Shown here: piece by piece, positions 1 through 6,917 of the stretch
How positions within the stretch are numbered: the stretch's first letter is position 1
Layout: each line of letters begins with the position of its first letter
Source: Bacteroidales bacterium UBA1192
GTDB lineage: Bacteria > Bacteroidota > Bacteroidia > Bacteroidales > Bacteroidaceae
Assembly: GCA_002310175.1 (NCBI GenBank)
Contig: DBYG01000083.1
Span: forward strand, 1-45,440
DNA: 45,440 nucleotides
Reading direction: 5' to 3'
Notes under the pieces: generated by a model
The model's database searches: none
What the model was told of the DNA's origin: nothing
What the model saw: only the letters and a program-made list of their open reading frames with translations
Program-made: the position numbers and the translations under genes

Positions 1-4
1 AATT

Positions 5-17
5 GGGGCCTGACCCC
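5..17. repeat. Short GC palindrome downstream of purT
   Basis: Four G and four C bases flank a five-base CCTGA loop. A 10-base direct repeat (ttttgcacac, at 18-27 and 28-37) lies between it and the purT stop codon. On the minus strand the hairpin follows the gene, so it may end purT transcription, but the bases after it (AATT) are not a T-run. A similar GGGG-CTGA-CCCC core recurs at 6655-6666, so this may be a dispersed palindromic element rather than a dedicated terminator. Confidence 0.4.
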
Positions 18-36
18 TTTTGCACACTTTTGCACA

Positions 37-1221
37 CTAGTACACGCGGATGCGGAGTTTGGCGTATGCGCGTTCTACTTTGGCCAGGGCTTTCTCCACG
101 GTTTCATCGCGGGCCAGGAGGACTCCCATGCGGCGGTGACCTTTTATGAAGGGCTTGCCGAAGAGGCGTATCTGCACGTTCTCCTCGGACAGCACCTCAT
201 CCAGGTTCTCAAACTCTACCATTGTGGTATCGCCCTCCACTACTATTGCTTTTGATGCGCTGGGGCCGTAGAACGTGATATTTGGGATGGGAAGGCCCAA
301 TACTGCGCGTGCGTGAAGCGCAAATTCGGAAAGATCCTGGGAGATCATGGTAACCATGCCAGTGTCATGCGGTCTGGGTGACACCTCGCTGAAGAGCACG
401 TCATCGCCGCACACGAACATCTCCACTCCGAATATGCCGTATCCTCCCAGTGCGTCCGTAATCTTACGGGCAATGTCCTGCGCCTGCCTGAGGGCTTTCT
501 CGCTCATGGGCTGTGCCTGCCATGATTCACGGTAGTCACCATCCACCTGATGATGCCCTATGGGGTTGAGGAATGTGGTACCGCCTGCGTGACGGACCGT
601 GAGGAGCGTAATCTCGTAGTCAAACTTTACGAATCCCTCCACTATGACCTCACCGCCGCCTGCGCGTCCGCCTTCCTGCGCTATCTTCCAGGATTTGTCC
701 GCATCCTCCGGGCGCTTGCACACGCTCTGTCCGTGACCGGATGAACTCATGATGGGTTTCACCACGCAGGGCGTACCCACCTCACGTATGGCGGCGTCAA
801 ACTCCTCACGCGTGGCGGCAAAACGGTAGTTGGATGTGGGGAGGCCCAGTGTCTCATGAGCCAGCTGCCGGATGCCCTTGCGGTTCATGGTGAGGAAGGT
901 GGCGTTAGCCGTCGGGATGACGTTATACCCCTCCTTCTCAAGAGCTATCAGGGTGGGGGTAGCTATTGCCTCCACCTCAGGGATGATCATGTCCGGATGC
1001 TCTTTCTCTATTATCTCACGCAGACGGTCTCCGTCCAGCATGGAGAGTACGTAACTGCGGTGGGCTATCTGCATGGCCGGAGCGTTCTCATAACGGTCCA
1101 GTGCTATCACCTCCACTCCGTAACGCTGCAGCTCTATGGCCACTTCCTTTCCCAGTTCTCCTGAGCCGCACAAAAGGGCCTTCTTGGCCACCTTGGTGAG
1201 CGGTGTTCCTATCTTTACCAT
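37..1221 (-). CDS. purT: Formate-dependent phosphoribosylglycinamide formyltransferase (GAR transformylase 2)
   Basis: Cytoplasmic ATP-grasp enzyme that converts glycinamide ribonucleotide, formate and ATP to formyl-GAR in purine synthesis. The 394-residue product is close to the length of E. coli PurT. The N-terminal nucleotide-binding fold begins with LLCGSGELGKEVAIELQR, followed by EVEAIAT. The ATP-grasp region contains KPIMSSSGHGQS, and the metal/ATP site includes GYGIFGVEMFV and FSEVSPRPHDTGMVT. The reading frame continues upstream to 1254, but the ATG at 1219-1221 is preferred because a promoter -7 box lies at 1242-1249, inside the longer frame, which would leave the upstream start outside the transcript. 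No operon partner is visible; the next gene is divergent. Function is assigned from strong family resemblance. Confidence 0.95.
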   Translation of the reverse strand: MVKIGTPLTKVAKKALLCGSGELGKEVAIELQRYGVEVIALDRYENAPAMQIAHRSYVLSMLDGDRLREIIEKEHPDMIIPEVEAIATPTLIALEKEGYNVIPTANATFLTMNRKGIRQLAHETLGLPTSNYRFAATREEFDAAIREVGTPCVVKPIMSSSGHGQSVCKRPEDADKSWKIAQEGGRAGGGEVIVEGFVKFDYEITLLTVRHAGGTTFLNPIGHHQVDGDYRESWQAQPMSEKALRQAQDIARKITDALGGYGIFGVEMFVCGDDVLFSEVSPRPHDTGMVTMISQDLSEFALHARAVLGLPIPNITFYGPSASKAIVVEGDTTMVEFENLDEVLSEENVQIRLFGKPFIKGHRRMGVLLARDETVEKALAKVERAYAKLRIRVY

Positions 1222-1241
1222 ATTATATAATATATATAGGG

Positions 1242-1273
1242 CAAAACTACGCACTTGCAGTTATCCGGCAAAA
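1242..1273 (-). promoter_or_regulatory. purT promoter, Bacteroidetes type
   Basis: Reading the minus strand, TTTG (complement of 1269-1272) is followed by 19 bases and then TAGTTTTG (complement of 1242-1249). This is the canonical Bacteroidetes sigma factor arrangement TTTG-N19-TAnnTTTG. Transcription would start near 1235, giving a leader of about 14 bases before the ATG at 1221. The match is exact in both boxes and in spacing, so this is the best-supported promoter in the window. Confidence 0.75.
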
Positions 1274-1431
1274 TGAAATCCGCGGAAGTTATCAACATAC
1301 GGTAATACACCTCTCTCAGTCGTTTAACACCGGTTAACGAATAATGTTCGGAAGTTCACCCCACAAATCTGGCAAAACTCTTTATTTTTCCATTTAACCT
1401 TCCGTTCCTGCCTATATATAATAATAGGTGT

Positions 1432-1472
1432 GATTTTAAAATCGTCCATTAGCGGTTGATGATTTTAAAATC
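1432..1472. promoter_or_regulatory. Pair of identical 12-bp palindromes, possible operator
   Basis: GATTTTAAAATC occurs at 1432-1443 and again at 1461-1472, each a perfect 12-base palindrome, with starts 29 bases apart. A degraded form (GATTTTGAAAAT) follows at 1476-1487. The pair lies about 225-265 bases upstream of the pilus -7 box. Identical spaced palindromes fit binding of a dimeric regulator, but this is inferred from symmetry only, and AT-rich sequence makes such palindromes more likely by chance. Confidence 0.35.
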
Positions 1473-1696
1473 CTTGATTTTGAAAATGTATTTAGAATAT
1501 GTGCATTTTTGCTCTGTTTTGAACATTTTAAGGGTTATTTCTTTTCAATTAAACAATTTTGAACCGTTTTTTTTTTGAATTTACAAATTCGAAATGAAAA
1601 AGTAACTATTGGACGAATAAACATCTCTTTTTGGATACAATTACAAAAATTCGTAAAAAAAAAGGTAAATTATGCGTCCATTATAAAAAAAGGCCG

Positions 1697-1704
1697 TATC
1701 TTTG
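1697..1704 (+). promoter_or_regulatory. -7 box of the pilus operon
   Basis: TATCTTTG matches the Bacteroidetes -7 consensus TAnnTTTG. No good TTTG -33 box lies 19-21 bases upstream; that region is A-rich. A transcript would begin near 1711 and have a leader of about 50 bases before the ATG at 1760. It is the only consensus -7 box I found before the long run of same-strand pilus genes. Confidence 0.55.
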
Positions 1705-1759
1705 TCCCGCTTTATCACTCATACGAGCGCGTATATATAAGAGTAAAAATAAAAAAAAC

Positions 1760-2983
1760 ATGGCAATCGCAGGTAAAATGAACAAACTGGTCAAGACACT
1801 CTGGCTTGCATTCGTGACAGCAATCCTTGCTGCGAATGTGGCTTGTGAGCGTAAGGACCTTTATCTGCGTGTTGACCAGGTTGAGGTGAGCATCGCCATT
1901 TATGACATCCAGCTTGAACTCCTGTGGTCAGCCACCTGGAGCACCGAGCTGAATTACGAGTGGGTGTCTGAGTACGGTTATCTGGGTTATCCTGAGGAGC
2001 CTGAACTCGTTAGAGGTACAGTCTATACCCTGGATTCCATCAGCAAGAAAAAGATCAGCTCGTTCTTCAACATCTTCAGTTCCAAGGGCGGCCGTGTCAG
2101 CCTGACCACCGGAACCAGCTATGACATGCTGTTCTACAACTTCGGCACAGAGTGGACCCTGTTCCAGCAGGATGAGAACTTCCAGTTCTATAACGCCACC
2201 ACGCGCTCCAGTTCACAGCCGTCATGGATAACCACCAGGAGTGAGAGTTCGGACAGCGAGATGCCGGATACCATCAAGCATTACATCGATTACAACCAGC
2301 CGGATGTCCTGTTCGGTTGTCAGGTGCAGGACCTGTATGTAAGCGAAGATCCGGATGAATACGAGAGAATCGTGGATCCTGACGGAACAGTTGTCTATCT
2401 ATATAAAGTAAACGCCGTCCTTGACCCGTACACTTTCATCTACGTTTTCCAGTTCATTGTAAAGAATAATTACGATGAGAACGGACAAATCATCACCGGA
2501 GCACGCGGTATGACCGCCACCGGACTGGCACAGGGAGTGGACCTCTTCACCCGTAAGACATTCACCAACACGATCTCTATTTCAAGTGAGGACATCAAAC
2601 CTCTCCAGACACATACTGACATACAGCTTCCCGATGACACTGCCTCATATGAGGGCGACATTTTCGTGTGCCGTATGCTCACATGGGGACTTCCCGGAAT
2701 CAATCCTCTGGAAGAACTTCAAAAGGGTGGACCTGTGGAGGTTTTGGATAACAACTATGTAGGTGTGGGCGTAACCCTCAGGAACGGTAACACCCATGTT
2801 TTCACGCGCGATGTCACCGAGCAGATGCACAATCATCCCACCGGTGGTGTCATAACCATAATACTTGACGGCGGAGCAATCCCCAAGAAGGAACTGGAAC
2901 CCAAACCCCAGCCCGGCGGCGGCGGATTCAACGCCAAGGTGGAGGACTGGCAGAACGAGGTGGAAGCTGAGGTGACCATCTAA
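1760..2983 (+). CDS. DUF5119-like lipoprotein of the pilus locus
   Basis: This 407-residue protein has a lipoprotein signal peptide ending in Asn-Val-Ala-Cys followed by ERKDLYLR, the Cys-x-Arg-Lys/Arg-Asp-Leu opening typical of DUF5119 proteins that accompany fimbrillin genes in Bacteroidales. The middle contains a segment like RIVDPDGTVVYLYKVNAVLD, and the C-terminus (GGFNAKVEDW) resembles the final strand of such proteins. It is probably lipid-anchored to the outer membrane. An anchor or assembly role like FimB/Mfa2 is inferred from position as first gene of the locus, not shown. Start: the ATG at 1760 follows an A-rich stretch; the in-frame ATG at 1778 also gives a good signal peptide. 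A longer frame from 1631 would start upstream of the likely promoter and is rejected. The next gene starts 50 bases downstream. Confidence 0.7.
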   Translation: MAIAGKMNKLVKTLWLAFVTAILAANVACERKDLYLRVDQVEVSIAIYDIQLELLWSATWSTELNYEWVSEYGYLGYPEEPELVRGTVYTLDSISKKKISSFFNIFSSKGGRVSLTTGTSYDMLFYNFGTEWTLFQQDENFQFYNATTRSSSQPSWITTRSESSDSEMPDTIKHYIDYNQPDVLFGCQVQDLYVSEDPDEYERIVDPDGTVVYLYKVNAVLDPYTFIYVFQFIVKNNYDENGQIITGARGMTATGLAQGVDLFTRKTFTNTISISSEDIKPLQTHTDIQLPDDTASYEGDIFVCRMLTWGLPGINPLEELQKGGPVEVLDNNYVGVGVTLRNGNTHVFTRDVTEQMHNHPTGGVITIILDGGAIPKKELEPKPQPGGGGFNAKVEDWQNEVEAEVTI

Positions 2984-3033
2984 AATGTGAGAATTAATTG
3001 AGTTACTAACAAACAAGAAAAAAACAAAAACAA

Positions 3034-4227
3034 ATGAATATGAAACAATTTGCTAACAAAATGGACAAGAGAGTCAAATGGCTTTCCGTAGCCGCAGTTG
3101 CAGCCATGTTTGCAGCTTGCTCTAACGATGAGGTCCTCCGTGACGAGGCCCTGATTCCGACCGATGCCCCCAAGGCAATCGGGTTCTCCTCCTACTCAGA
3201 GAAGATCACTCGTGGTGATGCTTCAGTCAACACTAACCTTGAGTACTACCACAACACTTTCGCAGTGTACGGAACCAAGCAGTCAGTTAATGACGCTACT
3301 GATATCCAGTATGTATTCGGTGGCAAGGCAACAGCTGCCGGAACTCAGGACGGTGTTACCTGCACATACCAGGCAACAACTGCTGATCCAGTTCTTGGTG
3401 ATTGGAAATACACTGATCCCCGTTACTGGGACAAGCAGGCCACATATGATTTCATAGCCTACGCTCCGGTATCGGCCAACAACCCCATCCGCTACAACTA
3501 CAGCGCAACAAATGCTCAGGTGGCTGATGCAGGTAACGAGTTCAAGACCACAAGCACCTATACACTTGCAGGTACCAACCTTCAGGCTACAGCTACTGAG
3601 GCTGAGAAGGTAAAGGGCTTCACAGTTGAGGCTGCCGGTGACCTTGACCTGATGATTTCAGCTTCCAACGCACAGAACGGAGACGGACATACTGAATATG
3701 TCAACCTGGTGTTCCGTCACATCCTGTCCAAGCTGAACGTGACATTTGCCAAGTCCAGCACACTTGATAATGCAACTGTAAAAATCAACACAGTTACAAT
3801 ATCAGGTCTTGATGACAGCGGTGATTATGAAGAGAGTGATTATGATGCAACCGCCACTCCTAAGGTAAGCGGATGGACATCATCAAGTGTGGACGCCACA
3901 TATGCTCTGAATTACAATGCAGCAGGTGGTCAGGTTCTGAATGCTTCCACAGCCAACAAACCATACTTCTTCATTGAGTCACTGGTTATGCCGCAGGAGA
4001 TAGCTGATAATCAGGTAACCCTGACTGCCAAGTACACCATCACCTCCGGTTCATACAGCGAGAACTACACCTACAAGCTCGACCTTTATGATGTAGCTGC
4101 CCTCCAGAAGTTCTATGATGGTTACAACTACACCCTGAACTTCACAATTGATCCTGACGTGATTAAGTTTGATGCTACCGTATCCACTTGGGATAATCAG
4201 GCTGCAATTAACCAGACCATAGATTAA
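3034..4227 (+). CDS. Fimbrillin-family lipoprotein 1
   Basis: Predicted pilus subunit of 397 residues (FimA/Mfa1-like superfamily). The lipobox Cys is residue 29 and a Thr-Arg-Gly site follows at Arg60, the position where Arg-gingipain-type proteases cut P. gingivalis fimbrillins. Family motifs are WKYTDPRYWDKQATYDF-AYAP near residues 123-145, FRHILSKLNV near 228-237, a Pro-Gln before the late strands, and a final YNYTLNFTIDPDVIKFDATV-W block. It would be exported, lipidated, sorted to the surface and polymerised by strand exchange. Start ATG at 3034 follows an A-rich leader; ATGs at 3040 and 3061 are alternatives. As the first of three tandem fimbrillins with a complete C-terminal strand motif it could be a main shaft subunit, but nothing proves this. 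Confidence 0.88.
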   Translation: MNMKQFANKMDKRVKWLSVAAVAAMFAACSNDEVLRDEALIPTDAPKAIGFSSYSEKITRGDASVNTNLEYYHNTFAVYGTKQSVNDATDIQYVFGGKATAAGTQDGVTCTYQATTADPVLGDWKYTDPRYWDKQATYDFIAYAPVSANNPIRYNYSATNAQVADAGNEFKTTSTYTLAGTNLQATATEAEKVKGFTVEAAGDLDLMISASNAQNGDGHTEYVNLVFRHILSKLNVTFAKSSTLDNATVKINTVTISGLDDSGDYEESDYDATATPKVSGWTSSSVDATYALNYNAAGGQVLNASTANKPYFFIESLVMPQEIADNQVTLTAKYTITSGSYSENYTYKLDLYDVAALQKFYDGYNYTLNFTIDPDVIKFDATVSTWDNQAAINQTID

Positions 4228-4284
4228 CACAGTGATTGATAGAAAAAACAAAAGATTAACAATAACATTAAAGAAAAGAGAATT

Positions 4285-5472
4285 ATGAAAAAGAGTTATT
4301 TGATGATCGCAGCTGCAGTACTGACCTTTGCAGCTTGCTCTCAGGATGTTCTCGTCGAAGAGAACTTGATAAATGACGCTGAGCAGCCGTTCATCTTTGA
4401 AGCATTCGCTGATAAGACAACTCGTGCTGACGAAGCCAATTCGACCAATCTTTATGATTTCTACAAGACATTTGATGTCTATGGATGGAAAACTGTAGAA
4501 TCAACGCCCAAATCTGTATTCAGTCATGTGGCAGTAGGTCATTTTACTGGTGATACTCAGGGTGAGGTTGTTTATAAAACTTCTCCTGCAAAACCCAGTG
4601 ACGAATGGGGCGCAACTATTGCCGCCGGTTGGTATTACGAGAATGTCCGTTACTGGGATAAGGTTGCTACAGGATATGAGTTCTTTGCAATAGCACCTTA
4701 CGAGACTACTCCTGCTCCTGCTTTAACAGTGGCTGCTGGTGCTACTAACATTGCCATTGGTAGTAGCACTGATAAATATGACATCAGCACAGAGAAGAAT
4801 CTTGTTAGTGGCGCAGCTGTTACCACAACTACAGGTATCACCCCTATTGCTGACAAGAAGTACTTTGGCTTCAATAAGGATTATATGTTGGCTGATAAGA
4901 GCACTACCAAGAATGCTTTAGTTGCTCTGAACTTTCATCATATCCTCACAAAGCTCAACGTGAAGGTAACCAAGCAGGATACTTATAAGGGTGCTTCTGA
5001 TCTTGTTATCAATGAGATAAAGATTGCCAATCTGAAGAAAACAGGTTATTTCGCATATACCACCAATATGACGACATGCGGTTGGACTTCGGACGGAACA
5101 TATAATCTTGTTAATACCGGTGATTATCTTTTAGCTACTAAAACTACTAATCCGGTTTATAACGGATACTACTGGATCCAAACCCTCATATTCCCGCAGA
5201 CACTTACCTGCAAGGCCACAGGTGCTAAGTCCAATGCAACAGCTCTTACCGATCGTTACCTCTATGTAAAATATACCATTGGTGGAGAAGTGTTTGAGGC
5301 ATACTATGACCTTGCAAATGCATTTGGTAAGACTGCAGCTGATCAGACTTATGAATTTGCTCAAGGAAGTGAATATACACTTAATATCAAAATTGGACCA
5401 GATCCTATAATCTTTGATGCTACGGTTACTCCTTGGACAGTTGTAGAAGAGGTAGCGCATGTTGTTAATTAA
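4285..5472 (+). CDS. Fimbrillin-family lipoprotein 2
   Basis: A 395-residue paralogue of the preceding gene, 57 bases downstream on the same strand. It has a short signal peptide with lipobox Cys18 (FAACSQ) and a Thr-Thr-Arg-Ala site at Arg47. The aromatic core motif WYYENVRYWDKVATGYEFFAIAPY lies in two parts from about residue 115, FHHILTKLNVKV follows mid-protein, and the last strands read YTLNIKIGPDPIIFDATVTPW. All fimbrillin landmarks are intact, so it should be polymerisation-competent. Its DNA is richer in A and T than that of the later fimbrillins from 8512 on, as is the next gene's, suggesting the first three subunits form an older or differently acquired block. Its specific place in the fibre is unknown. 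Confidence 0.88.
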   Translation: MKKSYLMIAAAVLTFAACSQDVLVEENLINDAEQPFIFEAFADKTTRADEANSTNLYDFYKTFDVYGWKTVESTPKSVFSHVAVGHFTGDTQGEVVYKTSPAKPSDEWGATIAAGWYYENVRYWDKVATGYEFFAIAPYETTPAPALTVAAGATNIAIGSSTDKYDISTEKNLVSGAAVTTTTGITPIADKKYFGFNKDYMLADKSTTKNALVALNFHHILTKLNVKVTKQDTYKGASDLVINEIKIANLKKTGYFAYTTNMTTCGWTSDGTYNLVNTGDYLLATKTTNPVYNGYYWIQTLIFPQTLTCKATGAKSNATALTDRYLYVKYTIGGEVFEAYYDLANAFGKTAADQTYEFAQGSEYTLNIKIGPDPIIFDATVTPWTVVEEVAHVVN

Positions 5473-5507
5473 GTTTTTCGGTTTTGTAATTTTAAAAGAA
5501 ATATAAT

Positions 5508-6611
5508 ATGAAAAAGAGTTTATTTTTACTGGTAGCTGCTGCAGGGATTGTAGCTTGCTCACAGAGCGATGTGATTAATATGAACGTCGCTGAGGAGATA
5601 GATACTCCTATTAATTTCACTAAGGTTTACCTTGACAATTCAACCAAGGCTATTACTACCGGTGCTTATACTCAGGCAAACTTTGAAACTTTAGGTAATA
5701 CATTTGGTGTATTCGGTTATAAGAACACAGCTACTCAGTCAAATTACTTGTCATTTAATGATGTAAAAGTTGAGTTTAAAGCTGGTCATACCGTTTCAAC
5801 AAATGGATATGATGCTGTAAACGATTGGGAGTATTCTCCATTGGTTTATTGGGACAAGACTGCTACCAGTTATAGCTTTTATGCTTATGCTCCCCATGAG
5901 GGCGATTTTACAGGATCTGCTGCGCTTTCAGGCAATACAAAGACCGGATTCTCCATTACAGGTTTCCAGCAGGCTACAACTTCCAATTCTGCTATGATTG
6001 ACCTCATGACAGATCTTGATACCCACAGTCCTTTTACAGGAACAATCGGTACAAATGATGTAGCTTTCCAATTCAAGCACATTCTGTCAAATATCACTGT
6101 TAGAATGGCTGTTAGTGATGTTCTGAAATCTGACAATACAAATAATCCTGTTACTGTTGTAAGTGTTTCAATTGGTGCTGTAAAAATGGATGGTAGCTAT
6201 GCCTATGATACAGATAAGTATAAGTGGACTTTGGCAAGTACTCCTACTACTGCTACATTTAATGGAACAAAGACAAGTGGAAATGTATTTGCTAGCGATG
6301 CTTTGACAAGCAAAACAACTGGCTTCACAAATGTTCCAGGTTTGGTAGATTTGCTGTTTGTACCTCAGTCAGTTGATGCTGGTTATAAGATTGAGATTCA
6401 GTATAAGATAAAGAACGAAACATATGATGCCGAAATACTTCTTTCTGCATTCAAGAATGGATCGAACGCATCTTTGGCAACATGGGAACCCGGATACAAA
6501 TACACATATGACATAGTAATAGGTCCGGATCCAATACTGTTCGATATTAATCCGACTACAGGTGTAGCTGGTTGGGCAGATGGTGGTGCCTACGAGTACA
6601 CCATCAACTAA
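5508..6611 (+). CDS. Fimbrillin-family lipoprotein 3
   Basis: A 367-residue fimbrillin, 35 bases after the previous gene. Lipobox Cys17 (IVACSQ) follows a short signal peptide. At the position of the usual protease site it has Ser-Thr-Lys-Ala (Lys47) in place of Thr-Arg-Ala, the only one of the eight without Arg; a Lys-specific protease could be needed, or the subunit may stay uncleaved. Core motifs are WEYSPLVYWDKTATSYSFYA from about residue 106 and FKHILSNITVRM. The end reads GPDPILFDINPTTGVAGW, a looser version of the usual last strand. It closes the first fimbrillin block; a hairpin and a 300-base spacer follow. Confidence 0.87.
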   Translation: MKKSLFLLVAAAGIVACSQSDVINMNVAEEIDTPINFTKVYLDNSTKAITTGAYTQANFETLGNTFGVFGYKNTATQSNYLSFNDVKVEFKAGHTVSTNGYDAVNDWEYSPLVYWDKTATSYSFYAYAPHEGDFTGSAALSGNTKTGFSITGFQQATTSNSAMIDLMTDLDTHSPFTGTIGTNDVAFQFKHILSNITVRMAVSDVLKSDNTNNPVTVVSVSIGAVKMDGSYAYDTDKYKWTLASTPTTATFNGTKTSGNVFASDALTSKTTGFTNVPGLVDLLFVPQSVDAGYKIEIQYKIKNETYDAEILLSAFKNGSNASLATWEPGYKYTYDIVIGPDPILFDINPTTGVAGWADGGAYEYTIN

Positions 6612-6648
6612 TCTGTAATCATCAAGCAAACTCTTTTCTTTAAATAGG

Positions 6649-6674
6649 CCGGACGGGGCTGACCCCCCTTCCGG
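6649..6674. repeat. GC-rich hairpin after fimbrillin 3
   Basis: CCGGA and GGGG pair with CCCC and TCCGG around a CTGA loop, giving a strong hairpin 38 bases after the fimbrillin 3 stop. There is no T-run after it, so a terminator role is uncertain; it could attenuate transcription between the first fimbrillin block and the OmpA-like gene. The core resembles the palindrome at 5-17. Confidence 0.45.
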
Positions 6675-6746
6675 TCACCACGAGGAGGAGCGGTGAAGAA
6701 ACCAAAAGAACCAGACCAAAGAACCAAAACCAAAACCCGAAGAAGG

Positions 6747-6801
6747 AAGGTAGTAGTAAGGTAGTGGTAAGGTAGTGGTAAGGTAGTAGAAAGGTAGAAG
6801 A
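6747..6801. repeat. Five tandem 11-bp repeats (aaggtagtggt type)
   Basis: Units start at 6747, 6758, 6769, 6780 and 6791. The middle two are identical (aaggtagtggt); the others differ from them at one to three positions. The period of 11 is not a multiple of three, so the repeat is unlikely to be coding. It lies about 120 bases before the OmpA-like gene. Confidence 0.85.
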
Positions 6802-6917
6802 AAAGAGTGGGTGAAACCAAAACAGGAACAAAAACAACAAAACGAATTAAAACAACAAGTAATAACAACAACTCTGTCAGGGACAGCTTCCTTACGGAAA
6901 ATAAAACTAAAAGAGAA

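Larger units (their letters stand above)
1222..1759. other. AT-rich divergent intergenic control region
   Basis: This stretch separates purT from the pilus locus. It holds the purT promoter at its left edge, two perfect palindromes near 1432-1472, a weaker third half-match at 1476-1487, a near-palindrome CCTATATATAATAATAGG around 1411-1428, long A and T runs near 1567-1580 and 1650-1663, and a -7 box at 1697-1704. An open frame crosses 1631-1759 into the first pilus gene, but its start would precede the promoter and its composition is low-complexity Lys-rich, so I treat it as leader. No RNA gene was recognised. Confidence 0.6.
6612..6917. other. Intergenic spacer with hairpin and 11-bp tandem repeats
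   Basis: After the hairpin the spacer is strongly purine- and AC-rich (runs such as ccaaaagaacc), then has five 11-bp tandem repeats and another A/C-rich tail up to the next ATG at 6918. No TAnnTTTG promoter was found in it. Open frames on both strands here are low complexity and not believed. Confidence 0.6.

Noticed and set aside
1631..1759. N-terminal extension of the DUF5119-like gene
   Set aside because: It starts upstream of the -7 box at 1697, is Lys-rich low complexity, and hides the lipoprotein signal peptide that begins at 1760 or 1778.
1222..1759. Invertible promoter as found before many Bacteroides surface loci
   Set aside because: No pair of inverted repeats flanking the -7 box at a suitable distance, and no recombinase gene nearby. 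The two palindromes are only 17 bases apart.
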